From Cocos nucifera (taxonomy: Eukaryota > Streptophyta > Magnoliopsida > Arecales > Arecaceae), in the NCBI GenBank assembly GCA_006176705.1, contig QRFJ01000047.1:124001-188000 (forward strand): a stretch of 64,000 bases of DNA, in the 5' to 3' direction. Positions 54,842-64,000 of the stretch are shown here, piece after piece; the first letter of the stretch is position 1, and every line of letters starts with the position of its first letter. The translations under genes and the position numbers were made by a program. The notes beneath the pieces are model-generated. The model was not told the origin of the DNA. It saw only the letters and a list, made by a program, of their open reading frames with translations, and made no database searches.

Positions 54842-56018
54842 TGTTGGTGCAAAATCTGGTTGACGCCGAATCGAGCTGGAGTCGAGGAAGACGAGGTCGC
54901 CGTCGATGACTTGCAAAACAAAATCCCATTCGGAGTCGGTGGTGGTGGCTTCGGTAGGATCCTCCGACGATCAAGTCAGCTCTTCTGGCCAACAGAAATG
55001 GAATGCTCAGACAAGAGTTCGGTAGAGTTTTGGAAAGGAGAAGAGAGCTTAGAGAAAACGTATCGGGAGGATCTTTTTTTATAGACGGAGCCTGTAGTAG
55101 ATTGATAGTGACAGCTGTAGCCGTCTGGTAGCGGGCCGCTCGAGGCCTCGTGAAGTCTGTCATGGAGGAGGGCGCCGCCTGTAGCAGACTGATGGCGACA
55201 GTCGTAGCTGTCCAGTACTGAACTCGGGGCCACGTGGGGTTTGGTATGGAGAGGGAGAGGCGTCGTCAGACTGATAGTGACCATTCGTTGAGATTGAATA
55301 ATCGAAGTTCGGAGGAAGCAGGCATTGGTCGGCGAGGAGCTTTGACATACATCAATTTCAGAGGAGTTCGGACTCCTAAAGGAGATACGGCTAGAGGGGA
55401 TCATCCGGAAGGAATGCCAGCTGAAATCTGGAAGCAATCCGCTGGAGGAATTTGACTGAAGGAGAAGTCCGAAAGGAGTTCGGCTTCTGGAGGAATTCAA
55501 CTGAAGGAGAAATCCAGAAGGAGTTCGGCTCTTGTAGAAACTTGATTGAAGGAGTCAAGAAAGGAGTTCGGCTCCTGTAGAAATCCGACTGAAGGAGTCT
55601 GGAAGAAGTTCAGAAGGAGTTCGGCTCCTGTAGAAATCCGACTGTAGGAGAGATTCGGAAGGAGTTCGGCTCTTGTAGACATTCGTCTGAAGGAGAGATC
55701 TGGAAGGAGTTCGGCTCCTGTAGGAGTTCGTCTGAAGGAGTGATTCGGAAAGAGTTCGGCTCCTGGAGGAGTCCGACTGAAGGAGAGATTCGGAAGGAGT
55801 TCAGTTGGGGCTCGGCCGCTAAGGAGTTTGGCTAAGGTTTGACCGCTGGAAGAGTTCAGTCGATTGAAGGAGTTCGGCTAATGTTTGGTTGCTGGAGGAG
55901 TTCGGTTGGGGTCCGGCCGCTGGAGGAGAATTTTCGATCGAAGCTCTTCCGTGATTACCAGTTGCATTAGGCTAAGCATCAAGATGGACTTCGGCAGGAG
56001 CGGAGTTTATCCCCAATA
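54842..56018 (-). repeat. 5' LTR of the gag-only gypsy
   Basis: A 1177-base partner of 49796-51056, with the same U3 repeat type at about 55480-55790 but fewer units. The plus-strand ends are TGTTGGTGC and CCCCAATA. Frames on both strands derive from the repeats and R/U5 sequence. Confidence 0.9.
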
Positions 56019-56023
56019 GGTTG

Positions 56024-56408
56024 TTTGGAGAGCTTCCGTCGGTCAGTCAGCTGATTTGGGGCCAACCGATCATCGGTCGATTGGTTGATTCTGTGCCGAT
56101 CGACTGTCAGTCAGTTGATTAGGATCGATCGATTATCGGTCGGTTGGCTAGTTGATTCTCTGCTGACCGATCGTCGGTCGGTTGGAAGACTTGAGACTGA
56201 ATAATGATCGGTCGGATGGCTCGAGGAAGGGCGGTTGACTGCTGTCCAAATGATTTCTAGCCGATGGTTAGTTGGTTTTGTTGAATTGCACGCCCATCGG
56301 ATGCTAATGCATTGGTTCCGTCGTTATGTCGGTGGATGTCCATTGGAAATCGGTGATCAATTGGCCATAATGCTGGTGAGTCGGGCGGCAGAGTAACATT
56401 TTCCAACA
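56024..56408 (-). repeat. Tat gypsy 3' LTR, right piece
   Basis: It continues the LTR broken at 49795. The minus-strand start TGTTGGAAAATG at 56408 is preceded by ACTTGGACATGGGCAGCAAC, a decayed polypurine tract laid out like that at 25685-25704. The part 56030-56200 contains three imperfect repeats of about 55 bases with GATCATCGGTCGATTGG or variants. Confidence 0.65.
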
Positions 56409-56692
56409 GTTGCTGCCCATGTCCAAGTCTGGTGCGATGATTTTGTCTTAATGCACCGAACGCAGGGGATTAACACGTGGCGTCACTTTGAATTTCATTC
56501 CGCCGCTTATTATTAATGATCACCACGGTTTTCAATAAATTTATTGTCTGGCGCTTCGGGGGTCTCAATGGTCGTCTCAATGGACGCCATTAGCAGTCTT
56601 AGGGCTTGAGGGATTTGACGTTCGATCGGTCTTCGGCTGACACATGTCAGCATTCGGTGAGGCTTCTGTGCATCTCGATCGTTGGTGGGTCC
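56409..56692 (+). promoter_or_regulatory. Upstream region of the antisense gene
   Basis: It lies between the 3' LTR and the TATA box of the antisense gene. It contains CACGTG-flanking text (ACACGTGGCG at 56475), a G-box-like core often found in plant promoters. The promoter role is inference. Confidence 0.4.
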
Positions 56693-56700
56693 TATATATA
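56693..56700 (+). promoter_or_regulatory. TATA box of the antisense gene
   Basis: TATATATA in the context GGGTCCTATATATACCCGAC, 160 bases before the ATG at 56860. A plus-strand transcript starting near 56725 would run opposite to the retrotransposon RNA. Confidence 0.6.
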
Positions 56701-56859
56701 CCCGACCCCCCCCGAAGGTTTTTCTTCTATCGCTTTCAACAGTGGTAACTTTTGGAAAGTCTGGTTGTTCTCTTGTCTTTTAGTTCTCAGATTCGAGGTT
56801 CGAGCCTTTTTCCTCTACATCCTTTTGCTTTTTTCTATTTATTTTGTTGAGTTGTAAGC

Positions 56860-59182
56860 ATGGCTGGTCGTGGTAGCTCGTCGCGAGGTCCGGCAGTCGA
56901 AGCTTCCACACTGACAACGTCGGTTGTGGAGTGACTTCGAGATCAGTATCAGATCCTGGAGGACTTTCGATTATTGGCTTCCGGTCCCGATGGTCGGGTG
57001 AACTCGCCTCCGTCGGGTTTTATAGCCTTTTATTTAGAAAATCTTAGGTCGGGCCTTAGGTTCCCCGTTCCGGAGTTCCTGCGAAACATTTTTGACTATT
57101 ATAGGATTTGTCTGGCCCAGCTAGCGCTGAACTCCATTCGACTTTTGGTTTCTTTTGCTTTGTTGTGTCGGTTAATTCCGACAATTCCTCGACTTTCTTT
57201 GTTCAGATCTTTCTTTGCCCTTCAACCCCATCAGAAGGCCGATGGATGGTGGTATTTCACCCCAAGGAAGGAGCTTTCTTTCATCACTGGTCTTCCATCG
57301 TCCATCCACGATTGGAAGACCCTATTTTTCTTTGTTTCCTCTTCTTCTTCCTGGGGCTTTTCATCAGTGTAGGGAGAGCCAAATACCCTTCCGAACAAGA
57401 ATGGTCGGATGGATCCAGTCGATCGAGAGGATTTTCTTCGGCTGAAGGATATGAGGGTTCCCCCGCAGAAGGAGCTGATTACCGAAGAGTTTTTGTACGA
57501 TGTCAAACTTAGTCTGGCACCATCAATAGGTATATGTAGTGTCTGCGATTGTCTTTTTTTGTCATTCAATTAGTTTCTGATATTGATCTAACTTTTTTGC
57601 TTTGTAGGGATGCATCTTCTCGTTGGGATTTCTATGGAGGAAGTTCGCCAATTTGCTACTCGGAAGAGAGTAACATCTGATGCCGGTTCATCGCGCGCAT
57701 CGAAGAAGAGTCAGGCAGCTAGCCCTTCGATCGTCCTTGATTTCGTTGATGTTCCACCGGTAGCGCTTCCCATCGTCGCTCTACGTGCTCCATGGCCGCT
57801 GCATCTTTTGAAGCCCCTCCAACCATCATGCGGTCGGAGGAGGACGTTGTCATCATCGACGCACCGGCTGTCGCTCCTATGTTGAGAGCTCAGCTGATCG
57901 TTATTGCGCCCGTCTCGTGATCAACTCTAGTTCGTCGGGGGCATTCATCATCTCTATCCACACCCGAGTGGATGTTGGCACCTCTCGAGCAGTCGTCCGC
58001 CAAAAGGAAAGGGAAGGGGCCGGTTTCTTCTGCACCGGCTGGAAGTGATGCTTCCAGCCAAGGATATACGGATTCTGAACGAATTGACATTCAGATCCCA
58101 GGTGGGTCAGCACTTTCTGACCCTCAGTTGGTGAGGAATTTGGTCCGCGCCATTCTTCTCCCGACTGATCGGGAGTCTAGGAGGAGTCAGACTTTGGCCG
58201 AATTGTTCGGCTCATTTTATCCAACTTTCATTGGGGTAAGTCGGCCATCCGTTTTGCCTCTCCCTCCTTTTTTTTTTGATTAATTCGTTTTGTTTTCTTT
58301 GAACAGTGGGCTCACGATATGGCCGAACTTGAGTCGGCCTATTGTAAAATAGCTGCTCTTCGGCATGCGTGTTCCGACTCTGTATCGGCCGCAAATGTTG
58401 AACGTGATTCGGCGGTTTGTCGATTGGAGCAGTTGCAAAGGGATGCCGCCGATCGGGAGAACACTTTATTCGAGGAAGTCTCCCATCTCAGGGTCGAGCT
58501 TGGGTCGGCTAGGTCCAAACTTGAGTCGGTTCTGTCCAATCTTAAGTCGGTTCAAGAGGAGGTGAAGGCCCAGAAAAGCTGCATTAAAAAGAAGAAATAC
58601 ATGGTGGAGAAATTAAAGGACCACGACAATTGGGCCAAAGAGGCAGAGGATTGCCGTGGAAAATGGCAGTCTGCCGATGGAGAGGCATCTTCGGCCAAGA
58701 CGGAGATCCAAGTTCTGCGACAGGATCTCGATCGGGCGAAAGAGGTGGGCGTCAAGGAATTCAAGACCTCGTCCGACTTGAAGACCTTGATCCTTCAAGG
58801 AAGTGAAGCTTTCTATTGGATCGGGTTCGGTGATGGTCGGGATGCTGTTCAGCATCTCTTTCTTGACCTTGAGCTCAGCAGTATCGTCATCCTAGACGTT
58901 GAAGAAGAGGAAGAGGGAGGCAACGACGGATCACTTGCGGGCCTGGCGGATGATGGTGCCCCTGCCACTATCTTTGTTCCAACTGAGTCAGCTGTTCCCA
59001 CAGCTCCCATGGCTTCGATCGAGGGTACATCAGGTCCTTCTGCACTGATGGGTTCGGCTTCCCCGTTGGCTGTTGAAGCTCCATTGGAGGGCCAAGGAAC
59101 TGCTCCGACCGAACTCGTTTCGCTGACGGATGCTGCGTCGACGATCGAAGTTGTGACCATTTCCGATCAACCTTCGAAGTAG
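56860..59182 (+). CDS. Antisense accessory protein of Tat gypsy, three exons, two in-frame stops
   Basis: Predicted exons are 56860-57529, 57609-58235 and 58307-59182. Introns of 79 and 71 bases have GTATAT...TTGTAG and GTAAGT...AACAG ends and keep the frame at the second junction. Exon 1 starts MAGRGSSSRGP and carries the Transposase_28 (PF04195) signature: GFIAFYLENLRSGLRFPVPE, FLRNIFDYYRICLAQLALNS, WYFTPRKEL. Exon 2 has GMHLLVGISMEEVRQFATRK and a low-complexity linker. Exon 3 (288 codons) is a coiled coil (about 58319-58780) with a repeated LGSARSKLESVLSNLKSV rhythm, then an acidic/Ala-Pro tail. Exon 1 has TGA at 56932 and TAG at 57370, and exon 2 a frameshift near 57800, so this copy may be dead. 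The function of this family is unknown despite its name; no transposase chemistry is evident. Confidence 0.7.
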
Positions 59183-60180
59183 CTGGTCGTCGAGTAGATT
59201 TGTATTTTGCTTTTTTCTGAAACTGATAGTTCAAATTTTGTAAGGACCAACAGCCCATTTTGTAACTTCTCTTTCATAGTAATGAAAGCTTTGTTTGCAT
59301 TTATCTTTTGTTGTGCAAATTTGTCTTCCATCATAACTGCAAATACTTTGATTGAGCGATTGTTAGTCGTTCTTCTATCGGTTTTATTTAACCGACCATC
59401 GGCTAGCTTTTAAACCGACTTAGAGTCAGATTTTCTAACTAGCCAATACTTAGTCATTCGTTGAGATATTCATAGGTCAGGGACAAGCCAACCCTGAGTC
59501 AGTTTTTAACCGACTTTTAATCGATTTTTTACCAACTCATTGAATTGAAATGCTTGATGATCGGGTGTAAGCCGACCATGGATCGATTTCTAGCTGACCT
59601 TTGGTCGGTTTTTATTGTCCAACACTTGATCAGTTTGCAGAAGTGCATGACGATCGGGTGCGAGCCAAATGTTCTTCGATTTGGCCATGGCCAAATCGAT
59701 TAGGGTTGTGTTCTTTACTAGCCGGGGCAAACCAACCAGTTCACAACCAAAAGTTTGATGCTTTTCTTTCTTCATCATTTGTAAGGAAGTTATGCATCGA
59801 CATCATTCATTGGTCTAGTCGGCAGTTTTACCGTAGGAAGCCGACCACGTGGTCGGTTTGAGATATCCGATCGGAGGTTGCTAAAACACCGATCGTCAAT
59901 CGTTCTTTATCGATCGGTTATTGAACTTTGCTGAGCGAAAGAATGCTGATAGTCCGTCGGTTATATTGTTTGACTGATCGATGATTGGTCGGATTTTCTT
60001 TCATTGCTTTTGAGTTTGTGCCGATTCTCGTCCGATCAATTCGTCCGATTTTCAACCGATCAATACGTCGGTCAATCGATCGTTGATCACGAGGGAAACA
60101 TCTTTGCAGAGGACTTCATAAAAATTTTACTCTTTATGTTTGTTCAAAGTACATGGAGCTGTTCTCATTGATAGTACACT
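59183..60180 (-). other. Repeat block between antisense gene and integrase
   Basis: Imperfect repeats rich in CGATCGGT, AACCGACTT and GGTCGGTTT occupy 59390-60110, comparable in position to the block at 10810-11035. No coding sequence is supported. The 59207-59413 and 59601-59861 frames show no resemblance to known proteins. Confidence 0.5.
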
Positions 60181-61330
60181 TTAAGATTATTAGCATTCCA
60201 CGTTCGGGGGATTTCAACTCTATCGAGTGTTTCGAGTTGATATGCTCCAAGTTGAAGAATTTCTGTCATCCAATAGGGCCCTTCCCAATTTGGGGATAGC
60301 TTTCCTTGGTCCAGCGGCTTGGATACTTCCGCCTTTTGTAAAACTAAGTCTCCCGGACGAATCTCTTTTGGTTTAACTCTTCTATTGTAGTATCTTGCGA
60401 CTCACTGTTGGTAAGCAGCCATTCTGAGTTGTGCCTGTTGCCGAACTTCAAGTAACAGATCTAGGTCAGTCCTTCGGCGATCCGAATTACTTGGTTCGTC
60501 ATGCTTTTTCACTCTCATTGATGGTAGTCCGACTTCCATAGGTATCACTGCTTCAGTCCTGTACGATAGGTTAAAGGGAGATTTGCCCGTCGGGACTCGC
60601 GGAGTGGTTTGGTACGCCCATAATATCGAAGATAATTCTTCCACCCAGTGACCTTTGGCCTTGTTGAGCTGGGTTTTCAAACCATGGAGGATTGTTCGAT
60701 TCGTAACTTCCGCTTCCCCATTTGACTGTGGATGACCGATGGACGTTAGTTTGTGCGCGATGTGCTACGTCGCGCAGAAGTCTTTAAAATTCTGATTGTT
60801 GAATTGTCGATCATTGTTGGTTATGATCGTATGTGAGAGTTCGAATCTATAGATGATAGATTTTCGAACAAAATCCTTCATTTTACTTTCTATAATTTGC
60901 GCCAAAGGTTCAGCTTCTATCCATTTCGTGAAATAATCGACGGCGACAACCAAAAATTTCCTCTGGCTAGATGACGGGGGAAAAGGACCAAGGATGTCGA
61001 TCCTCCATTGTGCAAACAGCCATGGTACTATGATCAATGTCAGTTGTGTCGCTGGCTAGCGTTGGATATTTGTGTATTTTTGGTATGGCTCACATTTTTG
61101 GATGAATTCGGCCACGTCTTTCTGAATTGTTGGCCAATAATATCCTTGTTGAAGGATCTTATAGGCGAGAGATTTGCCGCCTAAATGGTTCCCACAGATT
61201 CTTTCGTGGACTTCGCAAAGTGTGTAATCAGCATCGTAAGGTCCTAGGCATTTTAACAACGGAAGGAAGAAAGATCGCTTGTAGAGTTGTTTGTCCATCA
61301 TGACATATTGCGAGGCTGTTCATCTTAAAC
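60180..61330 (-). pseudogene. Tat gypsy integrase, broken
   Basis: The zinc domain (61301-61056) has CEVHERICGNHLGGKSLAYK and QKCEPYQKY; the second Cys of the CxxC pair is Tyr. The core (61037-60765) has RIDILGPFPP with the first catalytic Asp, DYFTKWIEAEPLAQI, then IITNNDRQF, where the family has TDNGRQF and the second catalytic Asp is Asn. The distal part (60680-60402) has WVEELSSILWAYQTTPRVPT and SPFNLSYRTEAVIPMEV. The C-terminus (about 60400-60180) keeps LSPNWEGPYW. In-frame stops at 60764 and 61055 and the catalytic changes make it inactive. Confidence 0.85.
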
Positions 61331-61399
61331 GTTTTGCTTCAGATGGATTGTCGGGTAGGATTCCTTCGACCAAGTACCTGATAATTGGATTCATTCAAC

Positions 61400-61863
61400 T
61401 CGGCTCGTCATTGATCTGTAATACTTCTTCCATCCTTTCGATACTTGGCACGTCGAGGTATTCGATGTAGGTTCGGCCAAGTTCGTTAGGGGTGGTGACG
61501 GCGAGTCGGGAGAGTGCATCGGTCCGAGCATTCTCTGCTCTAGGGATGTGTGATGTCAAAGTATTTGAAGGTAGAAGTTTGATCTTTGACCTTCTCCAAG
61601 TACTTTTGCATTGTTGGATTGCGAGCTTCGAAGTTGTCTTTAACTTATCCCGCGATGAGTTGAAAGTCGGTGAATGTTTTTAGTTCTTCGATACCGAGCT
61701 CCCTGGCGATTTTCAAACCGACTAGAAGAGCTTCATATTCGGCTTGATTGTTCGAAGCTTTAAAATTAAATCGGAGGACGTACTCGGCGACTATTCCATC
61801 GGCACTTGCCAAGATTCCCGCGCTGCTTCCGAGAGCATTTGACGTCCCGTCGACGTGTAACAC
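61400..61863 (-). pseudogene. Second, archaeal-type RNase H (aRNH)
   Basis: The open piece 61863-61645 reads LHVDGTSNALGSSAGILA, then AEYVLRFNFKASNNQAEYEA, LLVGLKIARELGIEELKTFT, then DFQLIAG. The VDG, NNQAEYEALL and TDFQL motifs carry the acidic residues of the archaeal-type RNase H that Tat elements have gained besides their own RNase H. After a stop it continues with a degenerate ALSRLAV segment. This domain sits between gypsy RNase H and integrase, as known for Tat elements. Confidence 0.85.
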
Positions 61864-62037
61864 TCAAGCCAACTTATGATTAGTTTCAAGGATGTTTTCC
61901 ACCGACTTGTGAGTTGTTTCTTTTTGATCGGGCTTGTCGTCCAAAATGGTACATTCGGTGATGAAATCGGCTAGAACCTGGGCTTTCATCGATGGACGAG
62001 GGCGATATTGGATGTCGAATTCGCTGAGCTTTATCAT

Positions 62038-62418
62038 CTATTTTGCCATTTTGCCCGTGGTATCTGGTCGATGCAGAATCGACTTTAAAGGTTGGTCGGT
62101 TAAAACGTGCACTGTATGGGCTTGAAAGTAGGGTTGAAGCCATTGCGTTGAAATAATCAAGACGTAGATCATCTTCTCTGCCCTTGAGTATCGGGTTTCG
62201 GCATTATGGAGCACCTTACTTGCATAGTATATGGGGTGCGGTATCCGATTTTCATTTTCCCTGACCAAAATTGAACTAACAGCTTCGTTGGATGTGGCCA
62301 GATATAAGTATAGGGGTTCTCCTTCCATCAGCTTTACGAGCAATGGAGGAGTCATCAGGTATTTCTTCAACTCTTCGAAGGATTGTCGGCATTCGTCAGT
62401 CCATGAAAAATCTTTAGT
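62038..62418 (-). pseudogene. Gypsy RNase H domain
   Basis: Frame 62370-62038: LKKYLMTPPLLVKLMEGEPL, YLYLATSNEAVSSILVRENE, HPIYYASKVLHNAETRYSRA, then VHVLTDQPLKSILHRPDTTG. It follows RT after a single stop codon at about 62419. The motifs match the RNase H-like connection domain of plant gypsy pol, with the LTDQPL motif intact. Confidence 0.85.
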
Positions 62419-63270
62419 CTACCGTAGAGTTTTGAAGAAAGAAAGACATCTTTTGGCGGACTTAGAGATAAACCGACTGAGCGTGGCCATTTTTTCGTTG
62501 AGCTGTTGCACCTCCTTCGAAGTCGGATGTTTCATATCAATGATCGCCTTTATCTTCTCGGGATTTACCTCGATTCCTCGATGTGAAACAAGGAAACCAA
62601 GGAACTTCCCGGCTATCACTCCGAAGGCACATTTGGTCGGATTTAGCTTCATTCGGTGTCGTTGGAGCATGTTGAAAGCCTCTTCTAAGTCTCGAATATG
62701 GTCTTGACTTTGAATACTTTTTACCAGCATATCGTCGATATATACTTCCATATTTTGTCCAATTTGCGGCTTGAAAATCTTATTTATCAACTGTTGGTAG
62801 GTTGCTCCTGCATTTTTGAGTCCGAATGGTATAACTTTATAGCAATAAATCCCTTTGTCTGTGATGAAGACAGTATGTTCTTCGTCTTCGGATACCATTC
62901 GGATCTGGTTGTAGCCTACAAAAGCATCCATGAAGCTCAAGAGCCGATGTCCCGATGTCGGATCGACTAGCTGATCGATCTTTGGGACCGAAAAACTATC
63001 CTTCGGGCATGCCTCGTTCAAGTTGGTATAGTTGATGCAGATGCGCCATTTTCCGTTGACTTTTCTTACCATGACAACATTGGCAAGCCAATCAGGATAA
63101 TGGGCCTTTCTAATAAAGTCTGCCATGAGGAGTTTGTCTACCTCTTCGTCGATGACCTTTTGTTGCTCGGGAGCGAATCTCACCAGCTTGATGTTCAAAT
63201 TAACATTCAGTCGGTGAGTAATTATTTCTGGAGGTATGCCTAGCATGTCGGTTGCCGCCCAAGCGAACAC
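62419..63270 (-). CDS. Tat gypsy reverse transcriptase (open frame)
   Basis: A 283-codon open frame. In order: FAWAATDMLGIPPEI, RKAHYPDWLANVVMVRKVNG, KWRICINYTNLNEACPKDSF, LLSFMDAFVGYNQIRM (first catalytic Asp), PFGLKNAGATYQQLINKIF, VYIDDMLVKS (catalytic YxDD), NPTKCAFGVIAGKFLGFLVS and HPTSKEVQQLNEKMATLSRF. All RT fingers, palm and thumb motifs are present and the catalytic Asp residues are kept. It is part of a polyprotein, so the ATG is not a real start. A stop at the end separates it from RNase H. This is the most intact enzyme domain in the window. Confidence 0.9.
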   Translation of the reverse strand: MFAWAATDMLGIPPEIITHRLNVNLNIKLVRFAPEQQKVIDEEVDKLLMADFIRKAHYPDWLANVVMVRKVNGKWRICINYTNLNEACPKDSFSVPKIDQLVDPTSGHRLLSFMDAFVGYNQIRMVSEDEEHTVFITDKGIYCYKVIPFGLKNAGATYQQLINKIFKPQIGQNMEVYIDDMLVKSIQSQDHIRDLEEAFNMLQRHRMKLNPTKCAFGVIAGKFLGFLVSHRGIEVNPEKIKAIIDMKHPTSKEVQQLNEKMATLSRFISKSAKRCLSFFKTLR

Positions 63271-63282
63271 ATCGGCATTGGC

Positions 63283-64000
63283 CTAATCGAACCAGCTGTT
63301 CATGCTCCATCGCCTGAAGGTGCGATTCGATTTGAACAATCTTAGTCGGATCGTTTTCTTACGGTGGGATGGAGACCAACTGTTCGGTCGGTTCACCTTG
63401 CTTTTCATCTTCCCACTGATCAAGTTCTTCCAACAGTGAAGAGCCTTCCGGCTTATTCTCCTTTGCAATAATTGCGAGGCAACGTCGAGCGATTTGTTGG
63501 TCGCCTCGCATCTCTTCGACTCCTGTCTTGGTCAGAAATCGGACCAATAAATGGTATGTCGATACTATTGCCTTGAGGGCATTGAGTCCTGGTCTTCCAA
63601 GTATGGCGTTGTATGCCGACGGGACTAACGATCATGAAAGTTAAGACGATAGTGCTTTGTCGAGGTTCTATCCCCGCGGTCAATGGAAGATCTATTTCTT
63701 CCTCAACATCGATGGCATCTCCTGTAAATCCGATTAAAGGGATAGGAATCCTTCGGAGGCGTTCTATCGACAATTTCGTTTGGGAGAAAGCAGAGTAAAA
63801 CAAAATTTTAGTCGAACTTCCTTATCGACGAGGATTCTCTTTACATTATAGTTTACTATCGTCGCCGAGACGACGACAACATCATCATGGGGAGTTTAAA
63901 TTCTCCTTACATCGTCATCCAAAAAAGAGAGATTTATCGGATCGTCATTTCTTGGCCGATCCTTCTTCAGACGTTGCCCCCCGACTCTTGATCGCCCAGA
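63283..64000 (-). pseudogene. Tat gypsy protease and gag-pol linker, broken
   Basis: The minus-strand frame 63803-63453 begins FYSAFSQTKLSIERLRRIPI, then PLIGFTGDAIDVEEEIDLPL, typical of the protease C-terminal half. A frameshift follows near 63600. Just upstream (63840-63810) the active-site segment reads RILVDKE, where the family has ILVDGGS; Gly is replaced and the frame slips. The 63547-63283 part is the linker to RT (RFLTKTGVEEMRGDQQIARR). The 64000-63850 piece encodes the pre-protease NDPINLSFLDDD. Gag is outside the window. Confidence 0.8.

Larger units (their letters stand above)
49796..56018 (-). mobile_element. Gag-only gypsy with palindromic repeat array
   Basis: A minus-strand element: 5' LTR 54842-56018, primer site, gag, a 120-base repeat block, a 1.65-kb array of palindromic units, polypurine tract and 3' LTR 49796-51056. 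No pol domain is present. The flanks are GATTG and GGTTG, one mismatch. The LTR family is the same as at 28327-39028 (TATTGGGGATAAA start, CACCAACA end). It depends on pol in trans. Confidence 0.85.
49436..64000 (-). mobile_element. Tat-lineage Ty3/gypsy with pol and antisense gene
   Basis: A minus-strand element continuing past the right edge. Right to left: protease, RT, RNase H, second (archaeal-type) RNase H, integrase, repeat block, antisense three-exon gene, 3' UTR, 3' LTR. The 3' LTR is 49436-49795 plus 56024-56408, split by a gag-only gypsy. Two RNase H domains define the Tat lineage. All pol domains are recognisable but have scattered stops, so this copy is probably inactive though relatively recent. 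Confidence 0.85.

Overview
The window is nuclear DNA of a flowering plant. It holds one clear host gene with plant gene structure, embedded in nested LTR retrotransposons of plant-only lineages (Sirevirus and Angela Ty1/copia, Tat-lineage Ty3/gypsy with two RNase H domains, Athila-like elements primed by tRNA-Asp). The mix suggests a monocot, possibly a palm. That taxonomic guess is inference from family resemblance, not proof. No bacterial operons, CRISPR arrays or phage genes are visible.

Layout. 1-2051: leader and 5' LTR of an Athila-like element (minus). 2170-9385: a decayed Angela-type copia (minus) whose reverse transcriptase runs straight into its 3' LTR. 9385-12440: fragment of a Tat-type gypsy (plus) with integrase and part of an antisense accessory gene. 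12441-17100: 3' half of a Sirevirus (plus); its LTR holds a solo LTR with a GTTAG target-site duplication. 17105-26414: a gypsy element (plus) with gag and the antisense gene but no pol. Its gag is split by a minus-strand copia (18131-23199, duplication AGTCG), and the copia 5' LTR is split again by an Athila-like LTR that carries a full-length copy of tRNA-Asp. 26415-28164: microsatellites, a hAT-type MITE and unassigned sequence. 28165-40817: a three-level nest, namely a solo LTR (duplication TTTGC) split by a gag-only gypsy (duplication CAAAA), split in turn by a non-autonomous minus-strand element that contains a 25-base assembly gap.

The host gene, a DUF1644 zinc-binding protein, lies at about 42.47-45.3 kb on the plus strand, with a 5'-UTR intron and an intronless 343-codon frame. 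A Tourist-like MITE and a tandem repeat follow, then what may be the promoter and 5' end of another gene (48.46-49.43 kb). From 49436 to the right edge is a minus-strand Tat gypsy whose 3' LTR is split by a second gag-only gypsy (49796-56018). That insertion carries a 1.65-kb array of palindromic units. The Tat element retains recognisable protease, RT, RNase H, a second RNase H and integrase, all with lesions. It also has a three-exon gene on the opposite strand, 56860-59182, with its own TATA box.

The retroelements form a mutually dependent community. Several copies keep LTRs, primer site and gag but lack pol, so they would need pol from autonomous relatives. The antisense Transposase_28-type gene recurs in three separate Tat copies. 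The least expected features are the tRNA-Asp copy continuing past a primer-binding site, the antisense gene with TATA box and introns, and the palindromic array.
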